Assembly: GCA_030562195.1 (NCBI GenBank)
Contig: JAUJPP010000005.1
Location: forward strand, 31,111,106 to 31,175,105
Direction of reading: 5' to 3'
Length of the DNA: 64,000 nucleotides
Source of the DNA: Nipponacmea schrenckii
Taxonomy: Eukaryota; Mollusca; Gastropoda; Lottiidae
Part shown: one piece after another, positions 40,672-53,918 of the stretch
Position numbering within the stretch: position 1 is the stretch's first letter
Layout of the letters: every line of letters starts with the position of its first letter
Made by a program: the position numbers and the translations under genes
The notes under the pieces: model-generated
Databases searched by the model: none
Told to the model about the DNA's origin: nothing
What the model saw: only the letters and a program-made list of their open reading frames with translations

Positions 40672-40926
40672 TCCAGTAAGAGTATAAACCTCCAGTAAGA
40701 GTATAAACCTCCAGTAAGGGTAAGAGTATAAACCTCCAGTTAGAGGACTACCTCCAGTAAGTGTAAGAGTATAAACCTCCAGTAAGAGTAAGAGTATAAA
40801 CCTTCAGTAAGAGGACTACCTCCAGGAAGAGTAAGAGTATAAACCTCCAGTAAGACTAAGAGTATACATCTCCAGTAGGAGGACTACCTCCAGTAAGAGT
40901 ATAAACCTCCAGTAAGAGGATTACCT
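40672..40926 (+). repeat. 19-bp minisatellite
   Basis: Units built on CCTCCAGTAAGAGTATAAA repeat about a dozen times. Variants insert an extra GTAAGAG or replace the end with GAGGACTA. It lies in intergenic DNA with no associated gene. Confidence 0.8.
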
Positions 40927-40929
40927 ATA

Positions 40930-42595
40930 ACATTTTGATAATGAAATTGTTCCATTAACCATATGATCTATAGAACTGTACTGTCATATCAATATTTAAA
41001 CTAAACAGTTATTGTCAGATACTTAAATTAATTGATGATAGCCACGATCATGCTGTATATTACACTGAGTTATCATAGTATAAAGAGAACTCTTTGATAG
41101 AGACTACAGAGAATATAATTGAAAATGGCAGCGATAAAAAACAAGTTGTTCATATTAACTATTGTTAGATCTGATATCTAATCTCAACCCGAGTAAATTG
41201 ATTCGACATTACAACTATCATTTAAACCGAGTAATAAAAGCCGAATCGGAAACAAATTAATTTGAATCTCCGAATTCACCACAGGAGTACACACAAAACA
41301 ATGACGTCAAACAAAAGATAGATCTCATGGGAAGGTCACGTGATATAGGACCATGCCGGTATTTCAATTTATTTTTCTCTAATATTGCGTTTTGTGTTTG
41401 TTCTTTTGTTAATAAAAATAACAAATGGCATTCAATATGAGCCGAGTTTCAATTTATACTGTGTTGTTTTTACATGGTTGAACAATAGAAACGACGTGAT
41501 TCAACACGAATAGGACATAGAAGTTTTTATACATGCCTGTACTATTTTCCTGGTTTAATGGGTTTCTATTACTTGCCATCTCTACATAATACATGGTAAA
41601 TAGAGGCGAGGATAAAAGCAATATGGGACCCTGGTCGAAACAATTACTCCGTAATGGGATCTTGATGAAGTCTTTACAGTACGATAATCCGAAATTCCTA
41701 TTCCCTTTTAAAAAATAAAATATGTTCTGGAACTTTTATTTTTCTCATGAAGGACTTTATCCTAATGTATAAGTTATCCTCAATCGAAACTAACATGTAG
41801 TACTAATTTGCAATGAAAAAACTAACAAATTGTCATCTTACACGAATATTCTTATGTGCCCACGTATATTCGGTTCGTCCGTTCACATTGGCCTCGTTTT
41901 CACTCTACAAGCTATACATTTCTTCAAGGAGTCTTTTGATCTATCTCATAGAACTCTGGTATCGCGTCCATTTTTTTTTTTACTTTGGAACGTGTGTATC
42001 ATATATCATTACAAAGATGTGAACTATTGAATTTGGTAATGATCTGGTGATTTTCTTCAGAGATATTGCATAAAACTCTGATAACGCGTTCAAGTTTTTT
42101 GCTCGGGCTCATTTAAAGATATACCATACTATTATATACCTTGCGCAATAAACAAATTTCCTTTTAGTCGAGAGTAGAGCAGAGTGAGGACAAGCTTTTA
42201 TGCTTTTATTTATGGAAGAAATGACTAATTACTTACCATCATTGAAATTATAGTACTTTATTGGATTTGCAATTGAAAATAAACTACAGCAAAAACTACA
42301 TATCCAACTATGGCATTATAAAAGGTTCTATGATTCACCGTTGTCCAAAGTCTGAAGTTTCGGATTAAAATAGTCTGCGAAATTCAGGTTGCGTTAGCTC
42401 CCCTGAGACTGACACCTCTTTTACACTGGCCAGTTTACTGAAACAATATTGCACATTTTATTGTTTGGGCTGATTCCATTATAAGAGAATATTGGCTTAT
42501 AATTGTTTTTCAGACTTGTAGCCGGTTTCCTACTTGATTGAATATTTGAAGCGTCTTTGTTTGGGGCACATTAATAGAACACAAACAGATGATAA
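40930..42595. other. Intergenic AT-rich DNA
   Basis: Nothing was recognised here. The overlapping open frames at 41813-42030 have no known domain. Confidence 0.3.
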
Positions 42596-42599
42596 ACAG

Positions 42600-42860
42600 G
42601 AATGGATGACTTATAGACAGAATGGTTAGGCCGATAAAAAATAATAGTAATGGTAGACTAAGATATGAATGGTAGACTCAGATATGAATGGTAGACTTAG
42701 ATAGGAATGATAGACTAGGATAAGAATGATGGAATGAAAGAAATAAACGGCCGAAGACTTAGAGACAGAGATTGTCGACTTTTATATTGGAATGGTAGAA
42801 TTAAAGATATGAATGGTAAACTGATAGATAGTAATGGTAGGCTGATAAGCAGGCCCGTAA
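42600..42860 (+). repeat. 21-bp minisatellite, block 1 (degenerate)
   Basis: Degenerate units of the GGAATGGTAGACTGATAGAT type. This is the most diverged block of the four. It is followed by a G-rich patch and then the TTAA MITE at 43056. Confidence 0.7.
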
Positions 42861-43055
42861 CCGTAACCCAATGTGCCAAGGGGGTCGACCGCATTTGTAA
42901 GGGGGCGGTCACATAACTTTTAGGAAGAGGTGGGGGTGGCTTGGTCAGTAAAGGTGCAACAATAACGAAAATAATTGCATAATACTTAAAATAACATTCA
43001 ATTTTGATTTAATTCGGGGATTGTGAAAAAGATAATTAATTAAGGGGGGGGTTGT

Positions 43056-43483
43056 TTAAAGGGGCCCAGGCTTGATTTGTTTCGGACAATCATTGGACAG
43101 CCTCAAACACATGAAATCTTTTGCTAAGCTAATCATAATGAAAAATCATAATGTCTTAAGATATTACGAACATCCCGCCATATAGGAAAACGGTTCGTCT
43201 TGATAATCAAACAGTTATCCTTCCCGTCGTGCAATAGCGGTCATCTATTTAAATAGACTACAACACATTTTCAATTGTAAACTTTGTCAGCAGGACACAC
43301 AATTTTCAGACTGACTGGAGACCAGCCGCGTACAGCACGGAAAAAATGAAAAGTGAAATTTTTTGTTTGAGGTATATTTCAAGGTATTTTGTGATTTTCT
43401 TAGAGTCTGAGTATTTCTGAGGACTGTTTAAATGTAACAAAGGCCCAAAACGACCCTTAAAAATCAAGATTGTGCCCCTTTAA
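43056..43483. mobile_element. TTAA-flanked MITE, copy A
   Basis: Begins TTAAAGGGGCCCAGGCTT (43056) and ends GTGCCCCTTTAA (43483), so TTAA lies at each border with AGGGGC inverted ends inside. The body is close to identical by eye to the copy at 50101-50599 over their shared length, apart from a deletion of roughly 70 bp near 43130. TTAA duplication is the hallmark of piggyBac-type transposition. No transposase is encoded, so this is non-autonomous. Confidence 0.75.
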
Positions 43484-43934
43484 AGATTAAATAAACAGCT
43501 GTTGTTAATATCAGAGTGTTTTATCAATAGAGAAGACATTGTTTAAAAAAACTATTCATAGGGTAGTTGAAGTATTTTAATAACCAAATATGAATAAATT
43601 TATGTACATTTATTATTTCAGTTGATAAATTTATCATATACATGTGATAATATAACACCTTCGTCTGGCTGGTTACTTCTGATGTTGATAGCTTCATGAA
43701 GTCTCCTGGTTTTATCAATATGCCTATGGTCAGTTTGTTGGTGTTTTCCATGTTGACTTCCGACTTCAACAACGTTGCATAAACTTCAACCAGTGTATAT
43801 ATATTGTACCCACAATTGCTAAATGCCATTTAAAGATCTTAAATATTCTCAATTCAATTCGCAAATTTATTTTTCAGATCAAAAAAGCAGATTGTGACTG
43901 CTTTCAATATTAATAACGCCCCTTAATTACGGGC

Positions 43935-45440
43935 CTGCTGATAAGATAGGAATGGTAGACTGATAAGATAGGAATGGTAGCCTGATAATAAGGAATAGTG
44001 GACTGATAAGAAGGAATGGTGCACTGAAAGATAGGAATGGTAGACTGATATAGATAGGAATGGCAGACCGATAAGATAGGAATGGTAGAATGATAAGATA
44101 GGAATGGTAGACTGATATAGATAGTAATGGTAACGACCTGATAAGATATGAATGGTAGACTGATATAGATAGGAATGGTAGACTGATATAGATAGGAATG
44201 GTAGATTGATAAGATAGGAATGGTAGGCTGATAAGATATGAATGGTGGACTGATAAAAGGAATGGTGCATTGAAAGATGGGAATGGTAGACTGATATAGA
44301 TAGGAATGGCAGACTGATGAAGGAATGGTAGGCTTATAGATAGGAATGTTAGACTGATATAGATAGGAATGGTAGGCTGAGAGATATGATTGGTAGACTG
44401 GTAGATATGAATGATAGACTAATAGATTTGAATTATAGACTGATAGAAAGGAATGATGGTAGACTTGTAGATATGGCTGATACTTTGAAAGACAGGAATG
44501 GTAGACTGATAAAAAGGAATGGTGGACTGATAAAAAGGAATGTTGCACTGAAAGATAGGAATGTTAGACTGATATAGATAGGAATGGCAGACTGATAAGA
44601 TAGGAATGGTAGGCTGATAGATATGAATGGAAAACTGGTAGATATGAATTATAGACTGATAGATAGGAATGGCAGAGTGATAAGATAGGAATGGCAGTCT
44701 GATTAGAAGGAATGGTAGACTAATAGATATGAATTATAGACTGATAGGAATGGTGGTAGACTGCTAGATATGACTGATACTTTGAAAGACGGGAATGGTA
44801 GACTGATAATTAGGAATGATAAGTCCGAAAAACAGTGGCGATAGACTGATGGATGGGAATGTTAGATTGACAGATAGGAATGGCAATTTGATAGATGGAC
44901 TGATAGACAGCAATGGTATACTGTGATAGATAGGAATGGTATACTGTTATATAGGAATGGTACATTGATAGACAGCAATGGTATACTGTGATAGATAGGA
45001 ATGGTATACTTCTAGATAGGAATGGTATAATTCTAGATAGGAATGGTAGGAATAGTAGACTAATAGATAGAAAAAGTAGGGAAATAGGAATGGTATACTG
45101 CAAGATAGGAATGGTAGACTAGTAGATAGGAATGATAGGAATGGTAAACTAATAAATAGGAAAAGTAGGGAAATAGGGATGGTAGACTGATAAATGGGAA
45201 TGGTGGGCTGGTAGATAGGAATGGTAAACTGATAGATAGGAATGGTAGACTATTAAATTGAAATGGTGGGTTGATAGGTAGGAATAATAGACTAAAAGAA
45301 GGGAATGGTAGACGAACAGAAGGGAATGGTAGACGAAAAGAAGGGAATGGTAGACTAATACGTAGGATTGAAGAGTTATAGATAGGAATGGTAGTTTGAT
45401 AGACATGAATTGTAGAATGATTGAGTGGATTGGTAATCTG
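43935..45440 (+). repeat. 21-bp minisatellite, block 2 (largest)
   Basis: About 1.5 kb of GATAGGAATGGTAGACTGAT units (21 bp), with 22-24-bp variants containing GATATAGATAGG or GATAAGAAGG. Because 21 is a multiple of three, several frames stay open and read as heptads (DRNGRLI on plus, YHSYLSV on minus). The resulting long open frames, such as 43910-44548 minus, are artefacts. Confidence 0.9.
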
Positions 45441-46180
45441 ATAGACAGATATATAATAACATTGTAGATTGATAAAAAAGAAGTTGTATTTTAGATTTAT
45501 AAATTAAAATTATAATCTGAAAGATTGCAATAAAAGACTGACAAAAGTGTGAGCATAAAACAAATTAGTCCGTCAATGATAAATCATTTCAATAATAACA
45601 CAGCTAGAACTCCATCCGTTATGAAATTTCAGAAACACTAATTTTACTTCGATTGTAATATTTAGTGATTAGGTTCAGAAAGCGTTACCAGCTTTTATCT
45701 CAAAAAGCAATATAGTTTAATAAAGGGAAACAACTACAGTGAAACAATGCACTTTCAGACAAACTTATAAAGTGAGATGCAAGATCACAGGCGATAATGC
45801 TAGTTTAATATTCAAATATAGGCTTGTGGCAAGTCTCGGAAGACTACCAGCTTAGCTTGATAAAGAGAGAAAGGTGAACTGTACAACAAACTCGATATCA
45901 GAGTTTGATACAATATTACATTGAGCTTGCGCTTACTAGACTTTATACTAAAAAAAAATTCGATTTGTCTGATTTTCAATATAGGTTCATCCTTGGGTGA
46001 AAACAAATACTCATGTCAATTCCTATCCAAAAAGAATTGTTCTTCTGGAGTGTTTACGAGCTAAAATTGAACGCGTTTTCAAAAACTCATACTAAATATA
46101 TTTTGATTTCGCTTATTTTCAAAAGGGTTATTACACACTCACACATCAAGACGGCAAATATATATTATTGTATCCATTAG
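45441..46180. other. Spacer with a possible pearl-related relic
   Basis: Between minisatellite blocks. The part at about 45950-46010 (GATTTGTCTGATTTTCAATA, then TTCATCCTTGGGTGAAAACAAA) resembles internal sequence of the variant pearl-like element at 53414-53960, so an old copy may lie here. Otherwise nothing is recognised. Confidence 0.35.
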
Positions 46181-47065
46181 TATGATAGAATGGAAGACTG
46201 AAAGATATGAATGGTAGACTGGTATAGGTAGGAATGGTAGGAATGGTAGACTGATAAGATAGGAATGGTAGACTGGTATAGGTAGGAATGATAGACTGAT
46301 AAGAAGGAATGATGCACTGAAAGGTAGGAATGGTGGACTGATATAGATAGGAATGGTAGACTGATTATAAGGAATGGTGGACTGATAAGAAGGAATGGTC
46401 GACTGATAGATAGGAATGGTAGACTGATAAAGATAGGAATGGTAAGCTGATAGATAGGAATGGTGGACTGATAAAGATAGGAATGGTAGACTGAAAGATA
46501 GGAATGGTAGACTGATTATAAGGAATGGTGGACTGATTAGAAGGAATGGTACACTGATTAGAAAGAATGGTAGACTGATGGATATGAATAGGAGACTGTA
46601 AGATAGGAATGGTAGACTGATTAGAAGGAATGATGCACTAAAAGATAGGAATGGTAGACTGATAAGAAGGAATGGTAGACTGATTAGAAGGGATGAAGCA
46701 CTGAAAGATAGGAATGGTAGACTGATTAGAAGGAATGATGCACTGAAAGATAGGAATGGTAAACTGATTAGAAGGAATGGTAGACTGATAAGAAGGAATG
46801 GAAGACTGATAAGAAGGGATGGAAGACTGATAGATAGGAATTGTAGACTTATAGATACGAATGGTGGATGGATAAGAAGGAATGGTAGACTATACGAAGG
46901 AATGGTAGACTGATATAAGAAGGAATGGTAGAATGGTAAACTGATATAAGAAGGAATGGTAGACTGATAAGAAGGAATGGAAGACTGATAAGAAGATAGA
47001 TATGAATAGTAGACTGATAACCAGGTGGGAATGGTAGACTGATAGAAAGTAATGGTAGACTGGTA
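46180..47065 (+). repeat. 21-bp minisatellite, block 3
   Basis: Same unit family as block 2, enriched for the GATAAGAAGGAATGGTAGAC and GATGCACTGAAAGATAGG variants, with higher-order alternation of variants. Confidence 0.9.
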
Positions 47066-47984
47066 TATATATGCACCAGTGACTATGCGTGATGCAGAAA
47101 GGGTATATTTTTTTATTTTCTAGGTTGATACAATTTGAATCCTGCTTGTTTGATCAGATGATTCATATGGTGGTCCCATTTTAAATTTGAATGAAAATAT
47201 ATTCCGAAGTGATTGTGGATTTCGGAACTTACTAAGTATGTATTATTAAAATATATTGTTGAAGGAAATGAGATGGTCTATTGCTGAAAATCATTAAATC
47301 TTTTTTAGAAGGATTAAAATAATGTCACAAGCCACTTGGATGACCATTCATGTATGCATTCCAATCGGTATTAACATTTGATTCTATTTCATTACATGCC
47401 CAGGATGACGATATTAAAGTAATTTCATCATCAAATATTCTTGTTGAACTAAGAAGTGTTTCGTGCATATCATTTATGTAAAACAGTAAAGGTCCAAGTG
47501 AGAATCACCTACATTTGGAAAAGAAAGTTGTGATTTACAGTTTTCTAGCAAGACTTGCTGCGACTTGAAATATGGTTGTGTTTTGAATACAAAAGTCTGA
47601 TAGTTTTTGAAGTAAGCAGTTATGAGAAACCTTATCAAAACCTTTAGAAATATAGAAAAAATATTACTGCTGTGTTCCTTCCTTTCGAGAGCTTTTCAGC
47701 CTTTTTTCGTATTTCTATTAGTTTATTTCCTGGCTAAAAGTTTAATGACGATGTGTTTAAGTATCTTAGAAATACTGTTAAATAACGAAACTTGTCTATA
47801 ATTGGTAGGAATAATTCCAATGGCAAGCTATTAAAAAGTTCATATGAGACGAATTGCTTAATATGTTAAAAATAAACCAATGCTTGCGTGAACTTGTTCT
47901 CATAAAAGGTTTGAAAAATGTACGATTTGAAATAAATCTTTTAAAGAAAATAATACATTTGAACAACAAAGAAAACATATTACA
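47066..47984. other. Spacer between minisatellite blocks
   Basis: AT-rich DNA without a recognised gene. The minus-strand sequence at about 47460-47880 reads in places like a decayed RT of non-LTR type, but no motif is secure enough to call. Confidence 0.25.
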
Positions 47985-48495
47985 GATAGGAATGGTACAT
48001 TGATAGATAGGAATGGTAGACTGATAGATAGGATTGGTACTGATAGATAGGAATGGTAGACTGATAGATAAGAATGGTACATTGATAGATAGGAATGGTA
48101 AACTGATAGGAATGGTAGACTGATAGATAGTAATGGTACAGTGATAGATAGGAATGGTAGACTGATAGATAGGAATGGTACATTGATAGATAGGAATAGT
48201 AAACTGATAGATAGGAATGGTAGACTGATAGATAGGAATGTTACATTGATAGATAGGAATGGTACACTAAAAGATAGGAATGAAAAACTGATAGATAGGA
48301 ATGGTTCATTGAAAATAGGATTGGTACACTAAAAGATAAGAATGGTTAACTGATAGGATTGGTACACTTAAACATAGGAATGGTACATTGATAGATAGGA
48401 TTGGTACATTAAAATATAGGAATGGTAAACTGATAGATAGGAATGGTACATTGATAGATAGAATTGGTACAATGACAAACAGAAATGGAATAGAC
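47985..48495 (+). repeat. 21-bp minisatellite, block 4
   Basis: The most regular block. GATAGATAGGAATGGTACAT and GATAGATAGGAATGGTAGAC units alternate. It gives open heptad frames on both strands (48141-48332 plus; 47980-48183 and 48306-48497 minus) that are not genes. Confidence 0.9.
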
Positions 48496-48499
48496 ACTA

Positions 48500-49018
48500 G
48501 GGTGGGAAGTCACTAGAATGTATTCTAGGTTGAACAAAGAAGCCAATATATATTCAGAAATTTTTTTTTAATCTAAAACACTATCCATTCAAAAAAAAAA
48601 ATTAACAAAACCAAATACATGTATAGGCGTATATTGTGTCATTTACATATAAATTGGTTTTTCTTTTCATTCTTATATTGATAAATATTTTAAGACATAA
48701 GCAGATGTTTAATTCCTTGGTGATATTTACTTACAATTTCCAATCATATGCTGGCTACATAACTTACATCACATGAATATTGAATATTATAATATATAAT
48801 GAGCAGCCTTAACTAAGGTATATTAATGTTCAATTGAGTTTCATACATTACATTAATATAGTGATGCAAAAAACTATTCAGAAATATTTGTAATAATTTT
48901 TCTCACAATGTAAATATTAACTATGTCAAATTGTCTGAGAAAAAGGGTCCAATTTTAGAAATTTATTTAACTTGAAAAGTACCAATTATGTGGAAAAAAT
49001 ATCTATACAATTACACAT
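48500..49018. other. Intergenic DNA 3' of IARS1
   Basis: AT-rich sequence with no feature other than poly-A and poly-T runs. Confidence 0.3.
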
Positions 49019-49024
49019 TTTATT
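49019..49024 (-). terminator. Candidate IARS1 poly(A) signal
   Basis: TTTATT on the plus strand is AATAAA on the minus strand, 88 bp past the IARS1 stop codon. Confidence 0.5.
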
Positions 49025-49111
49025 CATAGGTTCTGAAATCATAATATAGAAAAATTTGACTTGTGACAGATATGAAATAGATTAAAGAAATAATGTTAAT
49101 TTAAATATAAA

Positions 49112-52100
49112 TTATAAAACATATAATTGTTGAGAATGGAGTGTTAAAACATCTGTAGTGTTCTTCTCTGTCAGTTCTCCAGATTTATCTTTACTTTTAC
49201 TTAAAACCAGAGGTTTACCGTTTAAATCAAATACAGAACCAACCTATAACAAACAATAATATCATTTCAATTCAACAGAACATTTTCTAAAGTACATTGA
49301 CTTGGGGAGTTAAAAGAGGTGCATTTGAATTTGTATTCAGCTGGAATTATTGTAAATTGTTGCAAAACATAATGTAAAATGAAAATTAAGAACAAACTTA
49401 TGTACATGCAAAGGTAGACTAATCATAATGTACTTTGCATTTGATCTGAATGGATTTCAATTATCCACAGTCTGCTGTCTTTAAAATAAAATTATTTTGT
49501 TATTACATGAAATATACCAAATAGGAGAGGGCTATTCAGGGTTCCATGTGATTCAAGGAGGCTAAAAACAAACTTTTCTAATTTTCTATTACTACAATCA
49601 TAACTTACTTGTTTTAATAAATCTGTAAAGCTGAACACATCTCCTCTGGGATTTTCCAATAATAAAACCCCCTTAGTTGATTTAACTCCCTTAGTTAACA
49701 CCTCAATATTGGCAAAATGGCAAACAGGGGAAGTAAGAGCAGAAGCTGGTGCTGTGACTTCATTACCATTAGTAGGGATAAGGTTAAGAGTTTTACTGCT
49801 AAAAGATTTGACCTCTGATTTCTCTGTTACTTCCTGTTTCAAACCACAGTCAGAAAAAACTTGGATTTTGCGTCCTCGTAAACCAAACACTGATTTGGCC
49901 TGAAAAGAATCAACAACAATAGACCATAATATTGTCAGATTTTAAGTGTCATAGAAATGGGAATGTTTAAACTTCATGTAGCCTTCCAGACAGAAAACTT
50001 GCAAATCATGTTGTTATATATTTTTACAAATAATATGATAAGAGAATAAGAATAAATATCTTGATAAACAATCAACATCATAGAGGATAGCAAACAGAAC
50101 TTAAAGGGGCCTAGGCTTTATTTGTTTCGGACAATCATTTGACAGCCTCAAACCCATGAAATGTTTTTTTTAGCTAATCAGAAATAGTCTACAGAGCTTA
50201 CGTTTGAAATTTGAGCTTTCAAATCCATGTGTATCCATAATTATCCGTGTTTGAAAAATCATAATGACTTAAGAAATTACGAACGTCCCGCCATATTGGA
50301 AAACGGTTCGTCTTGATAATCAAAGAGTTATCCTTCCCGTCGTGCAATAGCGGTCATCTATATAAACAGACTACAACGCATTTTTCAATTGTAGACTTTG
50401 TCAACAGGACACACTATTTTCAGACTGACTGGAGACCAGCCGCGTACAGCACGGAAAATAAATGAAAAGTGAAATTTTTTGTTTGAGGCATATTTCAAGG
50501 TATTTTGCAATTTTCTCAGAGCTTGAATAGTTCTGAGGACTGTTTAAATGTAACAAAGGCCCAAAACGACCACTAAAAATCAAGCCTGGGCCCCTTTAAC
50601 AAGAAGAAATAATTAGAACTCTACCTGTTCTAAGAACTGTGAACCAGACAATTTATTTTCTCCTAGTGGATTCTCTAACAATATAGTAGCTTGGTTACCA
50701 AGGAAACCTTCTTGAGATGTAAGGTTACCACACAAATTTAGATTAACAAAAGGAACTAAAGGTTTGATATTATTAACAACTAGAGCTGGTGCCAAAGTAG
50801 TTTGGGTCTTGGCAGGAGTTGTAGAACTTGATGTTGCTGCAGTAGATTCTGATTTCTTTACATCTCCAATTATAGTCATGTCTAATGTGTTGTCTTTAAT
50901 CTACAATTGATCAAAAATCATGAATTTCTTAGGCCATATTTTTAAATAGTTATGACAAAGAAAGCTTGTTCCATTGACCCATTAGAAAAGAAATCTTCTA
51001 AAGGGTCAAAAATACAAGGGACAGGGTAAAAAGGTATGTTCAAATAGGATCCTTTCTACCAGCTGGTACTTGGCACCCAATGTCTTGACATTGATCTTTC
51101 CTAGATTATTTTACCCATTTGCAGCTGGCAAGACTGGAAATAGAATAGAGTGGAGTGATTTAAGATGAACCATTTCATAGAACCAATGACATTGTTGCAG
51201 AAGAGTCTCTAATCCTGAGAAACAACAGACAATTTTCAATCTAATATCTATGATGAAATTAAAACATACCTTTATACTCTCTGATATTATAACATTACCA
51301 CTAGGAGTGGTAGTGTAGGGTTGTAACTGTTGTTTTATTGTATTATAGATAAAGTCAGTGTAGTTCTTTATAACGTTATGTAGATTCTCAGAGGCTTTAT
51401 AATATACTGTGATCTCATCTGAAGGTTGAAGTTTCGCTTTTTTACGTAATTTCTGTATTCTATTGATAACTTCTCTAGCCACACCTTCATCTACCATAGA
51501 TTGATCTGGAGTCACATCTAATAGTATCAGAATCTTGAAAAAAGATACATCATCATTTTCAAAAATAACCCTTTTATTTTCTCTTCTATTTATTTGCTTT
51601 CTCTTGTGAAAGAGATTGTCACATGAGGTAAACTGTAACTACCTGTAGAATGTAGTGTATATGGATTGTACCAATCACTTAATCACTAAGTCAAATTTCA
51701 CTCAACAGATAGATATTAGTTAAACATTTATATAAGAAAATAGCCACATTAAAAATATGTGTGACAAAGAAAGCCAAAACACCTTTGAATATTGTAAAAG
51801 CTTCACTTGAACATTTATTAATAAACATAAATAAGAGTAAACTTACCTCCCCTTCTGAATGAGCTTCATAATGTGAGCCTTCTGAATCAGATACATACAT
51901 CAATCTTAGATCTTCATGAACTAATTTATGTCCCAACACCTCGATTTCCCCTACTTTTTTAAAATTCACCAATAATTTATCAGCCAATTTTCGTATTTCA
52001 TCTGTAACTTTCTTAAATTCACCCTTTAATTTTAAACCTAATGTTTTGTGGTCTGGTTCTGCGCGAAGTCGAACACCATACTTTTCTTTATCTGTAGTTA

Positions 52101-53878
52101 CTGTTAAGGTTCTTACATTCAATTCCTATGGAGATTAAATCATTCATTGTGAAATAGATAATCAATATAGAATTTTATATGAAGATGATATCTTGAGAGA
52201 TTAACTTTATCTGGAATCCTATTGAAAATTTCTCAACAAATGTTTGTTACATTTTAAATACAAATTAAAATGAGCATCTCTGGGCCTACCAGGTACTCCT
52301 GTACTATTTCTAGTTACTAAGAGGTCTTCCCAATAAAACCACTAATAAACTTCCATACCTCTAATATATATTTTTCTAATGATTTAATATCATCTATTGC
52401 TGCTTTATCTTGATGTATAGCTATTATTTCTTTCAATGGATACTGAAAAAAATCAAAACAAGAAATGAGTTCATTATCAATGAAATATCTAATAAAAGAC
52501 AACGTTTACTCTGATCAAACTTCAACAATCTAATGGAATTAACAAGTGGTTGCCTAGCAAGATACGCCCACTTTAAAATATATTTTCTGTTTTAACGCAG
52601 GCAAAAACTCTGAGATTATTTAGGTCTAATCCATGTTCTCATCAATATAAATGTTCACACCACATTTCATTAGAATCAGATGAAAACTGTATTGTCTATC
52701 GCAATCACAAGCTGTGTTTTGACTAAGTCAAGTGCAATAACTCAAAAACAGTATATCGAAATGTTAATTTCGTACTTTACCAAGATGACATCAACTTCAA
52801 TGATCACACCAAATTTCATTCCAATCAGATGAAATCTGTTGTCTATTTCGATGCAATTTGACTTAGTCAAGGCCAATAACTAAAAAAACGTTCACCCAAA
52901 AAATAGTCACGATCAAACTTGTCCAAGATCAATATAAATGATAACACCAAATTTCATTCAAATCAAATGGAAATTGTGATCTCTATCGCGTTCACAAGCC
53001 AATTTTGAGGTGTTTTGACTAAGTCAAGTGCAATAACTCAAAAACCATTCATCGAAAAATCGCCAATTTCGAACTTGACCAAGATGACATCAATATAAAT
53101 GATCACAGCAAGTTTCATTTAAATCTGATGAAAACTGTAGTCTCTATCGCGTAAACAAGTCAATTTTGACGCAATAACTCAAAAACCATTCATCGAATAA
53201 TCGCCAATTTCGAACTTGTCCAAGATCTCATCAATATAAATGATCACAGCAAGTTTCATTCAATTCCGACAAAAACTGTAGCCTCTATTGCGTTCACAAG
53301 CAATTGTGGACGGACGGACGGAAGGACGGACGGACCGACGGACGGACAGGGGTGACGACAATATACGACCACATTATAATGTGGGCGTATAAAAATAGTG
53401 ATGTCCCATCGTAATACGCCCACCATTGGCAGCCTTAGTTATTCGGGCGGTGGACAAGGGGTATCAGTAAATACAATGTTTTAAATGTAAAAGGCTCAAA
53501 TCATGCTTTGTCAAAATCTATCAAGAAACCAGATCTCTATCAAGTCTACCAAGAATCAGAGGCTGATAAAGTGAACACATTTTAAAGAACAAGGGCAATT
53601 ACTCAATAAATATATTTTTTGATTAGTCTGATTTTCAATAGCGTCTATCCTCGAGTTATAACAAACACTCACACCAAGTTTCATCAAATTCCATCAAGAA
53701 CCCGGCTCCCTATCGTGTTCACAAGGAATTTTAGGAAAAGGGCAATAACTCATAGTAAATATTTTTGATTGGTTTCATTTTAGATAGGCTTCATCCTTGG
53801 GTCATTACAAAGACTCATTCCAAGTTTCATTAAAATCCATCAAGAAATGTGATCTCTATCGTGTTCACAACAATTGTG

Positions 53879-53918
<40 letters not shown>

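Noticed and set aside
43910..44548. 212-residue minus-strand open frame rich in YHSYLSV heptads
   Set aside because: It is the translation of a 21-bp minisatellite whose period is a multiple of three; equally long frames exist on the other strand and in other frames.
42600..48495. CRISPR-like array of 21-bp repeats
   Set aside because: Units are directly adjacent without unique spacers, and this is a eukaryotic genome.
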